Of a stretch of DNA of 64,000 nucleotides, positions 45,251 through 56,627 are shown piece after piece. The position numbers and the translations under genes were made by a program. The stretch lies in NCBI RefSeq assembly GCF_009755725.1, contig NZ_CP046619.1, positions 1,054,001 through 1,118,000 on the forward strand, written 5' to 3'. The notes beneath the pieces are model-generated. The model worked only from the letters and a program-made list of their open reading frames with translations, ran no database searches and was not told the DNA's origin. Positions within the stretch are counted from its first letter, which is position 1, and every line of letters starts with the position of its first letter. Source of the stretch: Diaminobutyricimonas sp. LJ205. Lineage in GTDB: Bacteria; Actinomycetota; Actinomycetes; Actinomycetales; Microbacteriaceae.

Positions 45251-46461
45251 GCGGCTTGGTCAGCTCAATCCTCGAGGCATGGTCCGAGCTCAAGATCAAC
45301 CGCACACGAGTGCTGCTGAGCCTGATCGGCGTAGCCGTCGCGGTCGCCGCGCTCACCTCGGTCACCGGGGTCGGCGGTATGGCCAGACAGGCGATGGTGG
45401 AGCAGTACGAGCGCGGATCCGGCAGGCCGGCGATGCTCATGGTCAGCGCCTGGAGCGACCAAGGCAATCCGATCGACAGCACGCAGGTCGAAGAGGCTTT
45501 TCTGGCTGCCGTTGACCGGTACAACGTGGAGTATCACTCCCGCATGTTCTGGGGTTCGACCAACGTGCAGTTCTCGGATGGCACCCGCATGGTTCAATCG
45601 ATCGCCGTGGACGCTGACTACGGCGTGATGCACCGCATGGAGGTGGCCGACGGACGTTGGCTCGCTGACACGGATGTCGGCAAGCTCGCCCCGTCGATCG
45701 TCGTCAACGAGCGGTTCCACGAGAGTCTCGGCTCGCCGGATCTGGGGACCCATCCAACGGTGATGCTCCGCGGGCAGGACGAACTGGTGACCGCCGTTGT
45801 TGTCGGCATCACGCCTTCGCAGCAGTGGGAGACCGAGCCGATGATGCACCTGCTCGTCGACGATTACGAGCGGTTCGCGAACCCGGTCGACCTGGCCATG
45901 GGACCGCCACAGTATGAGATGTGGGTTCCGCCGGAACTCGGTGACCAGTTGCAGCAGCTGGTCGAGCGCGACATCGCGGCGGCCCTCGGCGAAGATGCGC
46001 AGGCCAGTGTCTCGCGCAACGACTACCTCGTCTGGGGCGGCGGTTCCGACCCGCTGCTGCCATTCACGCTGACCATCGGCGGGGTCGCCGTGCTCGTGTT
46101 GCTGCTCGGCGCGCTCGGGCTCGTGAACATCACCATGGTGACCGTGAAGTACCGCATTCGTGAGATCGGCATCCGCCGCAGTTTCGGAGCCAGCGCCGGC
46201 CGGGTGTTCTTCTCCGTGATGATGGAAAGCGTTGTCGCCACAGCAGTCGCAGGATTCATCGGAGTACTGATTGCCGTGGCCGTCGTGTCGAACCCATCGA
46301 TCCAGCAACTCGTAGCCAATGGGATCGAGGACCTGCCTTCATTCCCGATGGATGCCGCGATCACCGGCATGCTGGTCTCCGTCGTCGTCGGCGCCATCGC
46401 CGGCCTGCTGCCCGCGATCGTCGCCGTCCGAGTGAAGGTGATCGACGCCATCCGCTACTAA
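45247..46461 (+). CDS. MacB/FtsX-like ABC permease
   Basis: This 404-residue protein has the MacB topology: one span at about 20-42, a large extracellular domain of about 230 residues, then three spans ([20 protein letters not shown], then [20 protein letters not shown], then a final one). The FtsX motif [20 protein letters not shown] near 300-319 is clear. GTG overlaps the ATPase stop by 4 bases (GTGA). With the adaptor it makes a MacAB-like unit for export of peptides, lipids or antibiotics; the substrate is unknown. Confidence 0.92.
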   Translation: MSGLVSSILEAWSELKINRTRVLLSLIGVAVAVAALTSVTGVGGMARQAMVEQYERGSGRPAMLMVSAWSDQGNPIDSTQVEEAFLAAVDRYNVEYHSRMFWGSTNVQFSDGTRMVQSIAVDADYGVMHRMEVADGRWLADTDVGKLAPSIVVNERFHESLGSPDLGTHPTVMLRGQDELVTAVVVGITPSQQWETEPMMHLLVDDYERFANPVDLAMGPPQYEMWVPPELGDQLQQLVERDIAAALGEDAQASVSRNDYLVWGGGSDPLLPFTLTIGGVAVLVLLLGALGLVNITMVTVKYRIREIGIRRSFGASAGRVFFSVMMESVVATAVAGFIGVLIAVAVVSNPSIQQLVANGIEDLPSFPMDAAITGMLVSVVVGAIAGLLPAIVAVRVKVIDAIRY

Positions 46462-46546
46462 AGTCCAGCCTGCCGAGACCCCCGCACGGGGACACACTCG
46501 CCCCTGCTACCGGCCAGTGACGGATGCTGCCAGTACCGTTGAATCC

Positions 46547-49369
46547 ATGGCTAGCAACTCCCGGTCGACACCGCCGCGCGCGCGCACGACGTCGACCCGT
46601 GGCGGCGGCAAGCAGACCAGCACCACCCGCACCCAGGCCACCAAGAAGCTGCCCGTGCAGCCCACCCAGCAGCCGGGTCTGCTGACCCGCGCCTGGATGG
46701 GCCTCGCGCACCTGGCAGGCGGGGCGTTCCGCGTGTTCGGCAACGAGAGCCTCGCCAAGGAAGAACGGCGCGACGGCGTCCCGTTCCTGATCCTCGTGCT
46801 CGCGGTGGTCGGTGTCGTCGTCGAGTGGTTCAACCCGACCGACTCGGTCGCGCTCGCGCTCGACGCCTACACCTTCGGTGGCCTGTTCGGCCGGGTCGCG
46901 TTCGCGCTGCCGGTGATCATGCTGCTGTTCGCGGCGTGGCTGTTCCGGCATCCGGCCAGCGTCCACGACAACACCCGGATCGGCATCGGCCTTGGGCTGC
47001 TGCTTATTTCGGTGAGCGCCATCTGCCACGTCTTCGGCGGACAGCCGCAGCCCGCCGACGGCATGCTGACTCTCGCCACGGCCGGTGGCCTGTTCGGCTG
47101 GGTGCTGGCCGCGCCGCTGCTCTTCGTTGGTACGGCCTGGCTCGCGGTCCCCGTCGTGATCATCATCGCGGTGCTCTCGATCTTCATCATCACCAAGACG
47201 CCACCGAACCGGGTCGGCGACCGGCTGCGCGAGCTTTACAACTACCTGTTCGGCGCAGAGCTCGCCACCGGCGAGGAACGTGCCGCGCAGAAGGCGGCAA
47301 CGGGCACCGTCGAGTTCGGATCGCTCGAGGATCTCGGTATCGAGGACGAGGCGCAACTGCCATGGTGGCGCCGCAACAAGTCGCGCCGCGAAGAGGAACC
47401 CGCCTTCGACAGCCCGGTGGTCACGAACCAGACCGAGGTGATTGAAAAGACCCCTGTCGAGGAGCCGTTCGGCATCGAACTGCTTGAGGACCTGGCCAAG
47501 GCCGAAGACGCCGTGCAGCGGTTCACCGGCGAGATCGACAGCGGCGCCACCGGCATCCGCGACGACGGCGCACAGGAAGCCGCCGCGCACGAAACCAGCG
47601 CAGGGCTGCTGCCCGGATTCGCTGACACTGCGAGCGACAAGGGCGCGGCGGGGGAGTTCGACCCCGCAACCGACGAGCCCGAGGCATCCGTCACCGAACC
47701 CAGCCAACCGCAGTCGACCACGCCCTACCGGCTGCCCCCGGCGTCAGCGCTGTCGGCAGGCACACCGCCGAAGGCGCGCAGTGCGGCGAACGACACCGTG
47801 ATCGCAGCGCTCACCGAGGTGCTCACCCAGTTCAACGTCGACGCCAAGGTAACCGGTTTCAGCCGCGGTCCCTCCATCACGCGCTACGAACTCGAGCTCG
47901 GCCCCGGCGTCAAGGTCGAACGCGTCACCGCCCTGACCAAGAACATCGCCTACGCGGTGGCCAGCAATGAGGTCAACATCCTCTCGCCGATCCCCGGCAA
48001 GAGCGCGATCGGTGTGGAGATCCCGAACACCGACCGCGAGATCGTCTCGCTCGGTGACGTGCTGCGCTCGAACGCTGCAGCGAAGAGCACCCACCCGATG
48101 ACGATCGGCATGGGCAAGGACGTCGAGGGCGGCTTCGTGGTCGCGAACCTCGCCAAGATGCCGCACCTGCTGGTGGCCGGTTCCACCGGCTCCGGTAAGT
48201 CGAGCTTCGTCAACTCGATGATCACGTCGCTGCTGATGCGGGCGAAGCCCTCCGAGGTGCGGATGGTGCTGGTCGACCCGAAGCGCGTCGAACTGTCGAT
48301 CTACGCCGGTGTTCCGCACCTGATCACGCCCATCATCACGAACCCGAAGAAGGCCGCCGAGGCGCTGCAGTGGGTCGTCAAAGAGATGGACATGCGCTAC
48401 GACGACCTGGCGAGCTTCGGCTTCCGCCACATCGACGACTTCAACCGCGCTGTGGTGAACAACGAGATCGTGCTCCCGGTCGGCAGCGAACGAGTGCTCA
48501 AGCCGTACCCGTACCTGCTGGTCGTGGTCGACGAGCTCGCCGACCTGATGATGGTCGCCCCTCGCGACGTTGAGGACTCCATCGTCCGCATCACCCAGCT
48601 CGCCCGTGCCTCCGGCATCCACCTGGTGCTGGCCACGCAGCGACCCTCGGTCGACGTGGTCACCGGTCTGATCAAGGCCAACGTGCCCTCCCGGCTGGCC
48701 TTCGCGGTGTCGAGCATGACCGACTCTCGGGTCATCCTCGACCAGCCCGGCGCCGACAAGCTGATCGGCCAGGGAGACGGGCTGTTCCTGCCGATGGGGG
48801 CGTCCAAGGCGATCCGTGTGCAGGGCGCCTGGGTGCAGGAAAGCGAGATCACCGCAGTCGTGCAACACGTCACGGCGCAGGCGCGGCCTGAATACCGCAA
48901 GGATGTCGCGGCCACCGTCGAGAAGAAGCAGATCGACGCCGACATCGGAGACGACCTCGAGCTGCTGCTCGCCGCCGCCGAGCTGGTGGTCAGCACGCAG
49001 TTCGGCTCGACCTCGATGCTGCAGCGCAAGCTCCGGGTGGGCTTCGCCAAAGCCGGCCGGCTCATGGACCTGCTCGAGTCCCGTGAGATCGTTGGGCCGT
49101 CCGAGGGCTCCAAGGCACGCGATGTGCTGGTCACCGTCGAGCAGCTGCCCGGCGTGCTTGCCAGGCTTCGCGGCGAGGAGCCCGACGAGCCGCAGGCAAC
49201 AGCTCCGGCAGCACCGGCATCCGCAGCCCAGCCGTCAACAGCGCCGGCATCCGCTGATGCCTCGGCCGACCGCTACGGCGCCGACCCGGTGGCTGCCATG
49301 ACGGAGGGTTACCCTGAGGAGGACGTCTCCGAGAGCGAGGACGCCTGGCACCTCACGGGCAGGGATTGA
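46547..49369 (+). CDS. ftsK: DNA translocase FtsK/SpoIIIE
   Basis: This 940-residue septal translocase pumps chromosome ends apart at division. Four or so membrane spans lie at about 80-220, followed by an acidic linker. The motor domain has Walker [14 protein letters not shown] near 544 and Walker [12 protein letters not shown] near 659. A C-terminal winged-helix gamma domain (about 804-866) reads orienting DNA sequences. ATG at 46547 is chosen for the basic Ser/Arg start; there is no clear ribosome binding site, and GTG at 46517 is an alternative. Its stop lies 5 bases before the likely pgsA start. Confidence 0.97.
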   Translation: MASNSRSTPPRARTTSTRGGGKQTSTTRTQATKKLPVQPTQQPGLLTRAWMGLAHLAGGAFRVFGNESLAKEERRDGVPFLILVLAVVGVVVEWFNPTDSVALALDAYTFGGLFGRVAFALPVIMLLFAAWLFRHPASVHDNTRIGIGLGLLLISVSAICHVFGGQPQPADGMLTLATAGGLFGWVLAAPLLFVGTAWLAVPVVIIIAVLSIFIITKTPPNRVGDRLRELYNYLFGAELATGEERAAQKAATGTVEFGSLEDLGIEDEAQLPWWRRNKSRREEEPAFDSPVVTNQTEVIEKTPVEEPFGIELLEDLAKAEDAVQRFTGEIDSGATGIRDDGAQEAAAHETSAGLLPGFADTASDKGAAGEFDPATDEPEASVTEPSQPQSTTPYRLPPASALSAGTPPKARSAANDTVIAALTEVLTQFNVDAKVTGFSRGPSITRYELELGPGVKVERVTALTKNIAYAVASNEVNILSPIPGKSAIGVEIPNTDREIVSLGDVLRSNAAAKSTHPMTIGMGKDVEGGFVVANLAKMPHLLVAGSTGSGKSSFVNSMITSLLMRAKPSEVRMVLVDPKRVELSIYAGVPHLITPIITNPKKAAEALQWVVKEMDMRYDDLASFGFRHIDDFNRAVVNNEIVLPVGSERVLKPYPYLLVVVDELADLMMVAPRDVEDSIVRITQLARASGIHLVLATQRPSVDVVTGLIKANVPSRLAFAVSSMTDSRVILDQPGADKLIGQGDGLFLPMGASKAIRVQGAWVQESEITAVVQHVTAQARPEYRKDVAATVEKKQIDADIGDDLELLLAAAELVVSTQFGSTSMLQRKLRVGFAKAGRLMDLLESREIVGPSEGSKARDVLVTVEQLPGVLARLRGEEPDEPQATAPAAPASAAQPSTAPASADASADRYGADPVAAMTEGYPEEDVSESEDAWHLTGRD

Positions 49370-49374
49370 CACGA

Positions 49375-49959
49375 GTGACTGACAGCACGGCGGTACGACC
49401 CAGCAACTGGAACGTACCGAACGCGATCACGGTCGTACGGATCCTGCTCACGCCGGTCTTCATCTGGCTGCTACTCACTGCCGACCCGGATGGTGCCGCG
49501 CGCTGGGCCGCCGGCGTGTTCTTCATCCTCGCGATTGCCACCGATGGGATCGACGGCTGGATCGCGCGCCGCTGGAATCTCGTCACCGACCTGGGCAAGA
49601 TCCTCGACCCGATCGCCGACAAGGGACTCACCGGCAGTGCGCTGGTCTGCCTCGCGATCCTGGGGGAGTTGCCCTGGTGGGTGGTCGTGCTGATTCTCGT
49701 TCGCGAGATCGGCATCACCATCTGGCGCCTGTTCGAGCTGCGCCTCGGCCGCGTGGTCCCCGCCTCGCGGGGCGGGAAGCTGAAGACCATCGCCCAGTCG
49801 GTCGCGATCTCGCTCGCCCTGCTGCCGCTGTGGACGGTGTTCGGAGACTGGATGCACTGGCTGAATGGTGTCACTATGACCATCGCGGTCGTACTCACCG
49901 TGATCACAGGACTCGACTACCTCGTGCAGGGCCGTCGGACGAATCGCAAGGAGGTTTGA
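49375..49959 (+). CDS. pgsA: CDP-diacylglycerol-glycerol-3-phosphate 3-phosphatidyltransferase
   Basis: This protein of about 194 residues makes phosphatidylglycerophosphate from CDP-diacylglycerol in the membrane. The full CDP-alcohol phosphotransferase motif is present: D-G-I-D-G-W-I-A-R, then the distal D-L-G-K-I-L-D-P-I-A-D near 58-80. Four to five spans. GTG at 49375 is chosen, with GGGA about 10 bases upstream; a TTG at 49366 would overlap the ftsK stop and cannot be excluded. Confidence 0.95.
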   Translation: MTDSTAVRPSNWNVPNAITVVRILLTPVFIWLLLTADPDGAARWAAGVFFILAIATDGIDGWIARRWNLVTDLGKILDPIADKGLTGSALVCLAILGELPWWVVVLILVREIGITIWRLFELRLGRVVPASRGGKLKTIAQSVAISLALLPLWTVFGDWMHWLNGVTMTIAVVLTVITGLDYLVQGRRTNRKEV

Positions 49960-50475
49960 ATGCCCATCGCCGCCGTCCCCGGGAAGCCGGATGTTCCCGA
50001 GCCCTCCGTTTCGGCGCTGATCGCCGACCTGTCCGCGCGCGGACTCACCCTGGCGATCGCTGAGTCGCTGACCGGAGGGCTGCTCACCGCCGACTTCGTT
50101 CGGCCGGCCGGCGCCTCATCCGTCGTGGTCGGCGGTGTCGTGGCGTACGACACGGCGATCAAAGCCAGTGTGCTCGGCGTGGACGCCGATCTGCTCGAGC
50201 GCGAAGGCCCGGTTCATCCCGAGGTGGCGCGGCAGATGGCCGACCGGGTGCGGAACGCGCTCGCAGTCGATGGTCGCCCGGCCGACCTTGGACTGTCCAC
50301 GACCGGGGTCGCCGGACCGGACCCGCAAGAGGATGCGGAGGTCGGCACCGTCTTCGTCGGAATCGCCACCCGCGCCAGCGTCGATGTCGTCGCCCTGAAC
50401 CTCGAGGGCACCCGCGATCAGATCCGGGCGCGAACTGTCAGCGAGGCGATCGCGGCCCTCGCCGAGAGGGTGTGA
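49960..50475 (+). CDS. cinA: CinA family protein (nicotinamide-nucleotide amidohydrolase)
   Basis: This 171-residue protein is the stand-alone C-terminal domain of CinA (PncC type), which deamidates nicotinamide mononucleotide. LTLAIAESLTGGLLTADFVRPAG near 30-50 and GVVAYDTAIKASVLGV are characteristic, and STTGVAGPD near 110 is the active-site loop. It begins directly after the pgsA stop, whose last codons supply AAGGAGG as ribosome binding site. In actinobacteria it usually lies between pgsA and clgR, as here. Confidence 0.93.
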   Translation: MPIAAVPGKPDVPEPSVSALIADLSARGLTLAIAESLTGGLLTADFVRPAGASSVVVGGVVAYDTAIKASVLGVDADLLEREGPVHPEVARQMADRVRNALAVDGRPADLGLSTTGVAGPDPQEDAEVGTVFVGIATRASVDVVALNLEGTRDQIRARTVSEAIAALAERV

Positions 50476-50555
50476 CAAGGTGGGAATGCGGGCGGTTTCA
50501 ATCGCGTTACACCTCATGAATTCACAAGCGTCACACAGTCGTCGCTGGTTAGAGT

Positions 50556-50584
50556 TTGATCCAATTCGGTTGTAGGGTTATCTA
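50556..50584 (+). promoter_or_regulatory. Candidate promoter of clgR
   Basis: TTGATC (50556-50561) and TATCTA (50579-50584) are 17 bases apart, 32 bases before the clgR ATG. The AGGAAGAGGAGGAGG stretch before the start is an unusually rich ribosome binding region. Confidence 0.5.
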
Positions 50585-50616
50585 CCCACAGTTCAGAGGA
50601 AGAGGAGGAGGATCCC

Positions 50617-50925
50617 ATGGTTCTGGTACGACAGGAAATTGGTGACGTACTTCGGGACTTCCGCCTGCAAAAGGGGCGCACGCTGCGTCAGGTTGCCAGC
50701 AAGGCGAGCGTCGCCTTGGGCTACCTGAGCGAAGTTGAGCGTGGCCAGAAGGAAGCAAGCTCAGAGATCCTGGCCTCGGTGGCCGGTGCTCTGGACACCC
50801 CGATTTCCGTCATCATGCGCGAGGTCGGTGACCGGCTCGCGGTCATCGAAGGCATCGCCCCCATTCCCGACAGCATTCCCGACGACCTCGTTGCCGAGTT
50901 CGACCCGGGTCTTGCCGTTCGGTAG
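50617..50925 (+). CDS. clgR: ClgR-type helix-turn-helix regulator
   Basis: This 102-residue XRE-family activator has a helix-turn-helix with LRQVASKASVALGYLSEVERGQKEAS near 24-49 and EILASVAGALDTPISVIM. ClgR switches on clp protease and stress genes in Corynebacterium, Streptomyces and mycobacteria, and is itself degraded by ClpCP. The C-terminal FDPGLAVR resembles the family's degradation-prone hydrophobic tail. It sits upstream of DUF3046 and recA, the conserved order. Confidence 0.95.
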   Translation: MVLVRQEIGDVLRDFRLQKGRTLRQVASKASVALGYLSEVERGQKEASSEILASVAGALDTPISVIMREVGDRLAVIEGIAPIPDSIPDDLVAEFDPGLAVR

Positions 50926-50942
50926 ACGGACTGCGAAGGCTT

Positions 50943-50968
50943 CGGCCCCGGGCTTGTGCCCGGGGCCG
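50943..50968 (+). terminator. Hairpin after clgR
   Basis: An 11-bp perfect stem CGGCCCCGGGC closes over TTGT; the tail CTCTCATT is only weakly T-rich. Probable terminator or attenuator between clgR and the DUF3046 gene. Confidence 0.7.
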
Positions 50969-50998
50969 CTCTCATTCACCTCGCGTTACGGTTGCACG

Positions 50999-51220
50999 AT
51001 GCGCCTCTCCCAGTTCTGGACCGCGATCACCGACGAGTTCGGTGAGTACGGCCGCGTCCTCACCCGCGACCTGGCCCTGCCGGAGTTCGGCGGGCTGACC
51101 GCAGAGGAAGCGATCGCCGCAGGTCACCAGCCGAAGGCGGTCTGGCTCGCGCTCGCGAAGGCAGCGGATGTCCCCGAGAGCCGCTGGCACGGGGTGGGGC
51201 AGCGCGAACCCAAGAAATAA
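50999..51220 (+). CDS. DUF3046 domain protein
   Basis: This 73-residue protein matches DUF3046: MRLSQFWTAITDEFG at the start, VLTRDLALPEFGGLTAEEAIAAG in the middle and AKAADVPESRWHGVGQRE at the end. The family is restricted to actinobacteria and almost always lies just upstream of recA, as here; its function is unknown. The ATG at 50999 follows the clgR hairpin by 30 bases. Confidence 0.93.
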   Translation: MRLSQFWTAITDEFGEYGRVLTRDLALPEFGGLTAEEAIAAGHQPKAVWLALAKAADVPESRWHGVGQREPKK

Positions 51221-51255
51221 CGGCGAGAAACAGCCGGCGACACGCCAGTCGCCTC

Positions 51256-51271
51256 TCGAACAATTGTTCGA
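51256..51271. promoter_or_regulatory. LexA (SOS) box of recA
   Basis: TCGAAC-AATT-GTTCGA is an exact match to the actinobacterial SOS consensus TCGAAC-N4-GTTCGA. TAGTCT at 51279-51284 would be the -10, placing the box over the -35 position, so LexA would block RNA polymerase directly. The recA start is 225 bases further on, leaving a leader of about 205 bases. Confidence 0.9.
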
Positions 51272-51496
51272 ATCGAAGTAGTCTCCTCAACAGCGGCAGT
51301 CGAAAACGAATTGTGCACTCGTCGCCGATGCTCCGACGCAATGTCGGTGGCTCGGCGTAGATTCACACTCGGAAGCGACGGTGTTCAGAGAACTGACGCC
51401 GCACCAGCCTTGTCGGGAGGCTGAGGGCCTTGCACCACCGGCCAGCAGCGGATCGACAGTCTATGGGCAGCAACCACGACTCACGAGGAGACAGCA

Positions 51497-52606
<1,110 letters not shown>

Positions 52607-52607
52607 C

Positions 52608-53249
52608 GTGACGGGCCGAGACGGCCTCGCCCGGGTGACCTGGTTGCCCGGGGCGAGGCCGGCGGACGAGGTTCCGGCGGATGAGGTACCTGCGGTTGCC
52701 GGTGCTGACGTCTCCGAGGACGGCGCCTGGAACGAACCCGAGTTCGATCAGGCGAGCATCGAACGCATCAGCATGCAGGCGCTCACCCGGCGAGGCGTCT
52801 CTTCCCGTGAGATGCACAAGCTGCTCGTCGCACGTGGCGTCGACTCCGACGCCGCCAGCGACGAAGTCGCCCGGCTCGAGCGGGTCGCGCTGCTCGATGA
52901 TGCGGCTCTCGCCGAGACCCTGGTGCGCACCCTCACCGAGCGAAAGGGCCTCGGCCGCAGCGCCCTCTCCGCGGAACTGTCGAGGCGACTGCTCGACCCG
53001 GTCGCGGTGGAGTCCGCCCTCGCCGCGCTCGACGGCGGTGACGAGGCCGCCCGCGCCCGCGCACTGGCGCTGAAACGTGCTCCGCAGTTGCGTTCGCTCG
53101 ACCACGAGGTGGCCGTCCGCCGGCTGTCAGCATTCCTCATGCGCAAGGGCTACTCGGGGGCCATCGTCCGCGGCGCCGTGGACGCCGCGCTCGGCGGCCG
53201 CGGCGGTCGAAGCGGCCCCGGTGGACGCACCGGCGTCCGCTTCGAGTAG
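52608..53249 (+). CDS. recX: Regulatory protein RecX
   Basis: This 213-residue protein caps RecA filaments and limits recombination. The three-helix repeats are visible: ALTRRGVSSREMHKLLVARG, then LDDAALAETLVRTLTERKGLGRSALSAEL, then AVRRLSAFLMRKGYSGAIVRGAVDAAL. An N-terminal extension of about 45 residues (Ala/Asp/Pro-rich) is not conserved; GTG at 52608 is used because it directly follows the recA stop, though GTG at 52635 is also possible. Co-transcribed with recA. Confidence 0.93.
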   Translation: MTGRDGLARVTWLPGARPADEVPADEVPAVAGADVSEDGAWNEPEFDQASIERISMQALTRRGVSSREMHKLLVARGVDSDAASDEVARLERVALLDDAALAETLVRTLTERKGLGRSALSAELSRRLLDPVAVESALAALDGGDEAARARALALKRAPQLRSLDHEVAVRRLSAFLMRKGYSGAIVRGAVDAALGGRGGRSGPGGRTGVRFE

Positions 53250-53282
53250 CGGCTCTCGCGCCGCCGTAAACTGGGCTGCATC

Positions 53283-54815
53283 ATGTCCGAGACCCTCCAG
53301 ACGCCCCGCACCTACGAGGTGCGCACCTTCGGCTGTCAGATGAACGTGCACGACTCCGAACGGTTGAGCGGATCGCTCGAGGCTGCCGGCTACGTGCCCG
53401 CGACCAACGGCGACGCCGACGTGGTCGTGATCAACACCTGCGCCGTCCGCGAGAACGCCGACAACAAGCTGTACGGCAACCTCGGTCACCTCGCGAGCGT
53501 CAAGCGAAAGCACGAGGGCATGCAGATCGCGGTCGGCGGCTGCCTCGCCCAGAAGGACAAGTCGGTCATCCTCGAGAAGGCGCCTTGGGTGGACGTCGTC
53601 TTCGGTACCCACAACATGGGATCGCTGCCGGCGCTGCTGGAACGGGCACGACACAACGACGAAGCTCAGCTGGAGATCCTCGAATCCCTCGAGGTGTTCC
53701 CGTCCACGCTGCCCACCAAGCGTGACTCCACCTACAGCGGCTGGGTGTCGATCTCGGTCGGCTGCAACAACACCTGCACCTTCTGCATCGTGCCCGCGCT
53801 GCGCGGCAAGGAGAAGGATCGCCGCCCCGGCGACGTGCTCTCCGAGATTCAGGCGGTCGTCGACGACGGCGCGATCGAGGTCACCCTGCTCGGTCAGAAC
53901 GTGAACTCCTACGGCGTCGAATTCGGCGACCGGCAGGCATTCGGCAAGCTGCTCCGCGCGGCAGGCGCGATCGACGGGCTCGAGCGCATCCGCTTCACCA
54001 GCCCGCACCCGGCCGCCTTCACCGACGACGTCATCGACGCGATGGCCGAGACCCCGGCCGTCATGCCGCAACTGCACATGCCGTTGCAGTCCGGCTCCGA
54101 CCGGATGCTGCGGGCCATGCGACGCAGTTACCGGTCCGAGAAGTTCCTCGGCATCCTCGACCGAGTGCGCGCGAAGATGCCGGACGCCGCGATCTCGACC
54201 GACATCATCGTCGGCTTCCCCGGCGAGACCGAGGAGGACTTCCAGGACACCCTGCGGGTCGTCGAACAGGCCCGGTTCGCCACCGCATTCACCTTCCAGT
54301 ACTCGATCCGCCCCGGCACGCCGGCGGCCACCATGGACGACCAGGTGCCGAAGGAGGTCGTCCAGGAACGCTATGAACGGCTTACCGCCCTGCAGGAGCG
54401 GATCAGCTGGGAAGAGAACCAGAAGGTCATCGGCCGAACCGTGGAAGTTCTGGTTGCCACCGGTGAGGGCAAGAAGGATGCCGACACCCACCGGCTCTCC
54501 GGACGAGCCGAGGACAGCCGACTGGTGCACTTCGAGGTACCGGCGGGCAGCAGCCTTCCCCGTCCCGGCGATGTCGTCAGCGTGCAGGTAACCCACGCGG
54601 CACCGTTCCATCTCATCGCCGACTCCGTCGACGGCAGCCCGTTGAAGGTTCGCCGCACTCGGGCGGGGGACGCGTGGGATCGCGCCCAGGCTGATTCCTG
54701 CGCGGTACCGACCCCCGCGGCATCCGGAACCCGTCCAACCGCCGTGTCGCTCGGACTGCCGACGCTGCGTGTGGCGACCACCCCGATCTACGACCTCGGC
54801 GACGGGCAGCGGTAG
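53283..54815 (+). CDS. miaB: tRNA-2-methylthio-N6-dimethylallyladenosine synthase
   Basis: This 510-residue radical SAM enzyme adds the methylthio group to i6A37 in tRNA. The N-terminal UPF0004 domain has Cys in [20 protein letters not shown] and GGCLAQK for the auxiliary cluster. The radical SAM motif CNNTCTFC lies near 161-168, and a TRAM domain lies near 380-450. A tail of about 50 residues after the TRAM domain (from RTRAGDAW on) is not part of the known fold. It precedes miaA, the enzyme that makes its substrate. Confidence 0.97.
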   Translation: MSETLQTPRTYEVRTFGCQMNVHDSERLSGSLEAAGYVPATNGDADVVVINTCAVRENADNKLYGNLGHLASVKRKHEGMQIAVGGCLAQKDKSVILEKAPWVDVVFGTHNMGSLPALLERARHNDEAQLEILESLEVFPSTLPTKRDSTYSGWVSISVGCNNTCTFCIVPALRGKEKDRRPGDVLSEIQAVVDDGAIEVTLLGQNVNSYGVEFGDRQAFGKLLRAAGAIDGLERIRFTSPHPAAFTDDVIDAMAETPAVMPQLHMPLQSGSDRMLRAMRRSYRSEKFLGILDRVRAKMPDAAISTDIIVGFPGETEEDFQDTLRVVEQARFATAFTFQYSIRPGTPAATMDDQVPKEVVQERYERLTALQERISWEENQKVIGRTVEVLVATGEGKKDADTHRLSGRAEDSRLVHFEVPAGSSLPRPGDVVSVQVTHAAPFHLIADSVDGSPLKVRRTRAGDAWDRAQADSCAVPTPAASGTRPTAVSLGLPTLRVATTPIYDLGDGQR

Positions 54816-54817
54816 CG

Positions 54818-55732
54818 ATGCTGATCGCCGTCGTCGGCGCCACCGGCACCGGCAAGTCGGCGCTCGCGCTCGATCTGGCCGAAGCCCTCGCGGCCGACGG
54901 CCGGCCTGCCGAGATCGTCAATGCGGACGCCATGCAGCTGTACCGCGGCATGGATATCGGCACCGCGAAACTGCCGCTGGCTGAACGCCGAGGCATCCCG
55001 CACCATCTGCTCGACGTTCTCGAGGTGACCGACGAGGCCACCGTTGCGCGCTACCAGATCGAGGCACGTGCCGCCGTCGAGGAGATCCAGGACCGCGGCG
55101 TCGTGCCGATCCTGGTCGGCGGCAGCGGGCTGTACGTGTCCTCGGTGCTGTTCGACTTCCGCTTCCCGGGCACCGATCCCGTCATCCGGCGGCGACTCGA
55201 GACCGAGTTGGAACAGTCCGGGCCGGGCGAACTCTACCGGCGGTTGCGCGACCTGGACCCGATCTCGGCGGCGTCGATCGGCGCCTCGAACGGGAGGCGC
55301 ATCGTGCGAGCGCTCGAAGTGATTCAGCTGACCGGGGAACCGTTCAGCGCCGGGCTGCCCGACGAGCCGCACTACTGGCGGCCGACGACCCTGCTGGGGC
55401 TGACCGCGCCGCGCGACGAACTGATCGCCCGCCTCGACGCGCGGGTGCAGCAGATGTGGGCGGACGGCCTGGTCGACGAAGTCGAGAGGCTGCTGCCCCT
55501 GGGCATCGAGCAAGGGGTCACCGCCAGCCGCGCGATCGGGTATGCGCAGGCCATCGGGCAACTCCGCGGAACCCTGGACGAGCCGGGCGCGATCGAGCAG
55601 ACCGCGTCGCTCACCCGGCGCTACGCCCGCAGGCAGGTGAGCTGGTTCAAGCGATACGCGCACACCACCTGGCTCGACTACGACGATTCAAACCGACTCG
55701 AGCGTGCCCTCACTGCGGTGGGGCGCAACTAA
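54818..55732 (+). CDS. miaA: tRNA dimethylallyltransferase
   Basis: This 304-residue enzyme transfers dimethylallyl to A37 of tRNA. The P-loop [11 protein letters not shown] is at 7-17, [17 protein letters not shown] near 37-53, [13 protein letters not shown] near 100-112, and the C-terminal [13 protein letters not shown] near 270-282. It starts 2 bases after the miaB stop and supplies MiaB with i6A37 tRNA. dapF follows 19 bases later. Confidence 0.97.
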   Translation: MLIAVVGATGTGKSALALDLAEALAADGRPAEIVNADAMQLYRGMDIGTAKLPLAERRGIPHHLLDVLEVTDEATVARYQIEARAAVEEIQDRGVVPILVGGSGLYVSSVLFDFRFPGTDPVIRRRLETELEQSGPGELYRRLRDLDPISAASIGASNGRRIVRALEVIQLTGEPFSAGLPDEPHYWRPTTLLGLTAPRDELIARLDARVQQMWADGLVDEVERLLPLGIEQGVTASRAIGYAQAIGQLRGTLDEPGAIEQTASLTRRYARRQVSWFKRYAHTTWLDYDDSNRLERALTAVGRN

Positions 55733-55751
55733 CGCAACTAACATTGACTCG

Positions 55752-56627
55752 ATGACGTCGCTGAACTTCACCAAGGGACACGGAACCGGCAACGATTTCG
55801 TGCTGATCGCCGACCCGGACGGCCAGCTGGACCTGTCGCCCGCGCAGATCGCCGCGATCGCCGATCGCCACTTCGGTGTCGGCGGTGACGGCGTGATTCG
55901 TGTTGTGCGGTCCAGGCACCTGCCCGACGGTGCCGAGGCGTTGGCCGAGGACGAGTCAGCGGAGTGGTTCATGGACTACTACAACGCCGACGGCAGTGTC
56001 GCCGAGATGTGCGGCAACGGCATCCGCGTCTTCGCCCGGTTCCTGCTGGAGACCGGACTCGCCGAACTCGAAGACGGCGACACCATGGCCATCGGCACCA
56101 GGGCCGGCGTGAAAGACCTGCAACGGAACCTCACCGGGTTCCAGGTCGACCTCGGGCGGTGGTCGCTGGACGGCGGTGAACCGCTCGTCAGAACCCGCAA
56201 CCTCCAGGTGGCCAGGCCGGGCCTTGGGATCAGTGTCGGCAACCCGCACGTGGTGGTCGCCCTCGCGAGCGACGACGAACTGCAGGCAGCCGACCTCGGC
56301 TACATCCCGATCATCGACCCGGTACCCGAGCACGGCGCCAACGTCGAACTCGTGGTCCCGCAAGATCCGCTGGTCAGAGACGGCATCGGCTGGATCCGGA
56401 TGCGGGTGCACGAGCGCGGTGTGGGGGAGACCCTGAGCTGCGGGACGGGCGCTGCCGCCGCGGCCCTGGCCACCCGGCATTGGGCAGGCGCCGGGGCTCC
56501 GAACCAGTGGCGCGTGGACGTGCCCGGTGGAACGGTCGGAGTTCGGATGTTCCCGACCGAAGACGGCGAGCACGTCGCCCTGAGCGGACCGGCGGAGCTG
56601 GTCTACGAGGGAACGCTCACCGTGTGA
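55752..56627 (+). CDS. dapF: Diaminopimelate epimerase
   Basis: This 291-residue PLP-independent epimerase converts LL- to meso-diaminopimelate. The two catalytic cysteines are C87 in [11 protein letters not shown] and C230 in [25 protein letters not shown] at the start is standard. It completes, with dapA and dapB in this window, three steps of the lysine/peptidoglycan pathway. It converges directly on the methyltransferase gene with no gap, so transcription must end within one gene or collide. Confidence 0.97.
   Translation: MTSLNFTKGHGTGNDFVLIADPDGQLDLSPAQIAAIADRHFGVGGDGVIRVVRSRHLPDGAEALAEDESAEWFMDYYNADGSVAEMCGNGIRVFARFLLETGLAELEDGDTMAIGTRAGVKDLQRNLTGFQVDLGRWSLDGGEPLVRTRNLQVARPGLGISVGNPHVVVALASDDELQAADLGYIPIIDPVPEHGANVELVVPQDPLVRDGIGWIRMRVHERGVGETLSCGTGAAAAALATRHWAGAGAPNQWRVDVPGGTVGVRMFPTEDGEHVALSGPAELVYEGTLTV

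Noticed and set aside
51290-51400. A second recA SOS box
   Set aside because: TCGAAAACGAATTGTG has no paired half-site at the right spacing.
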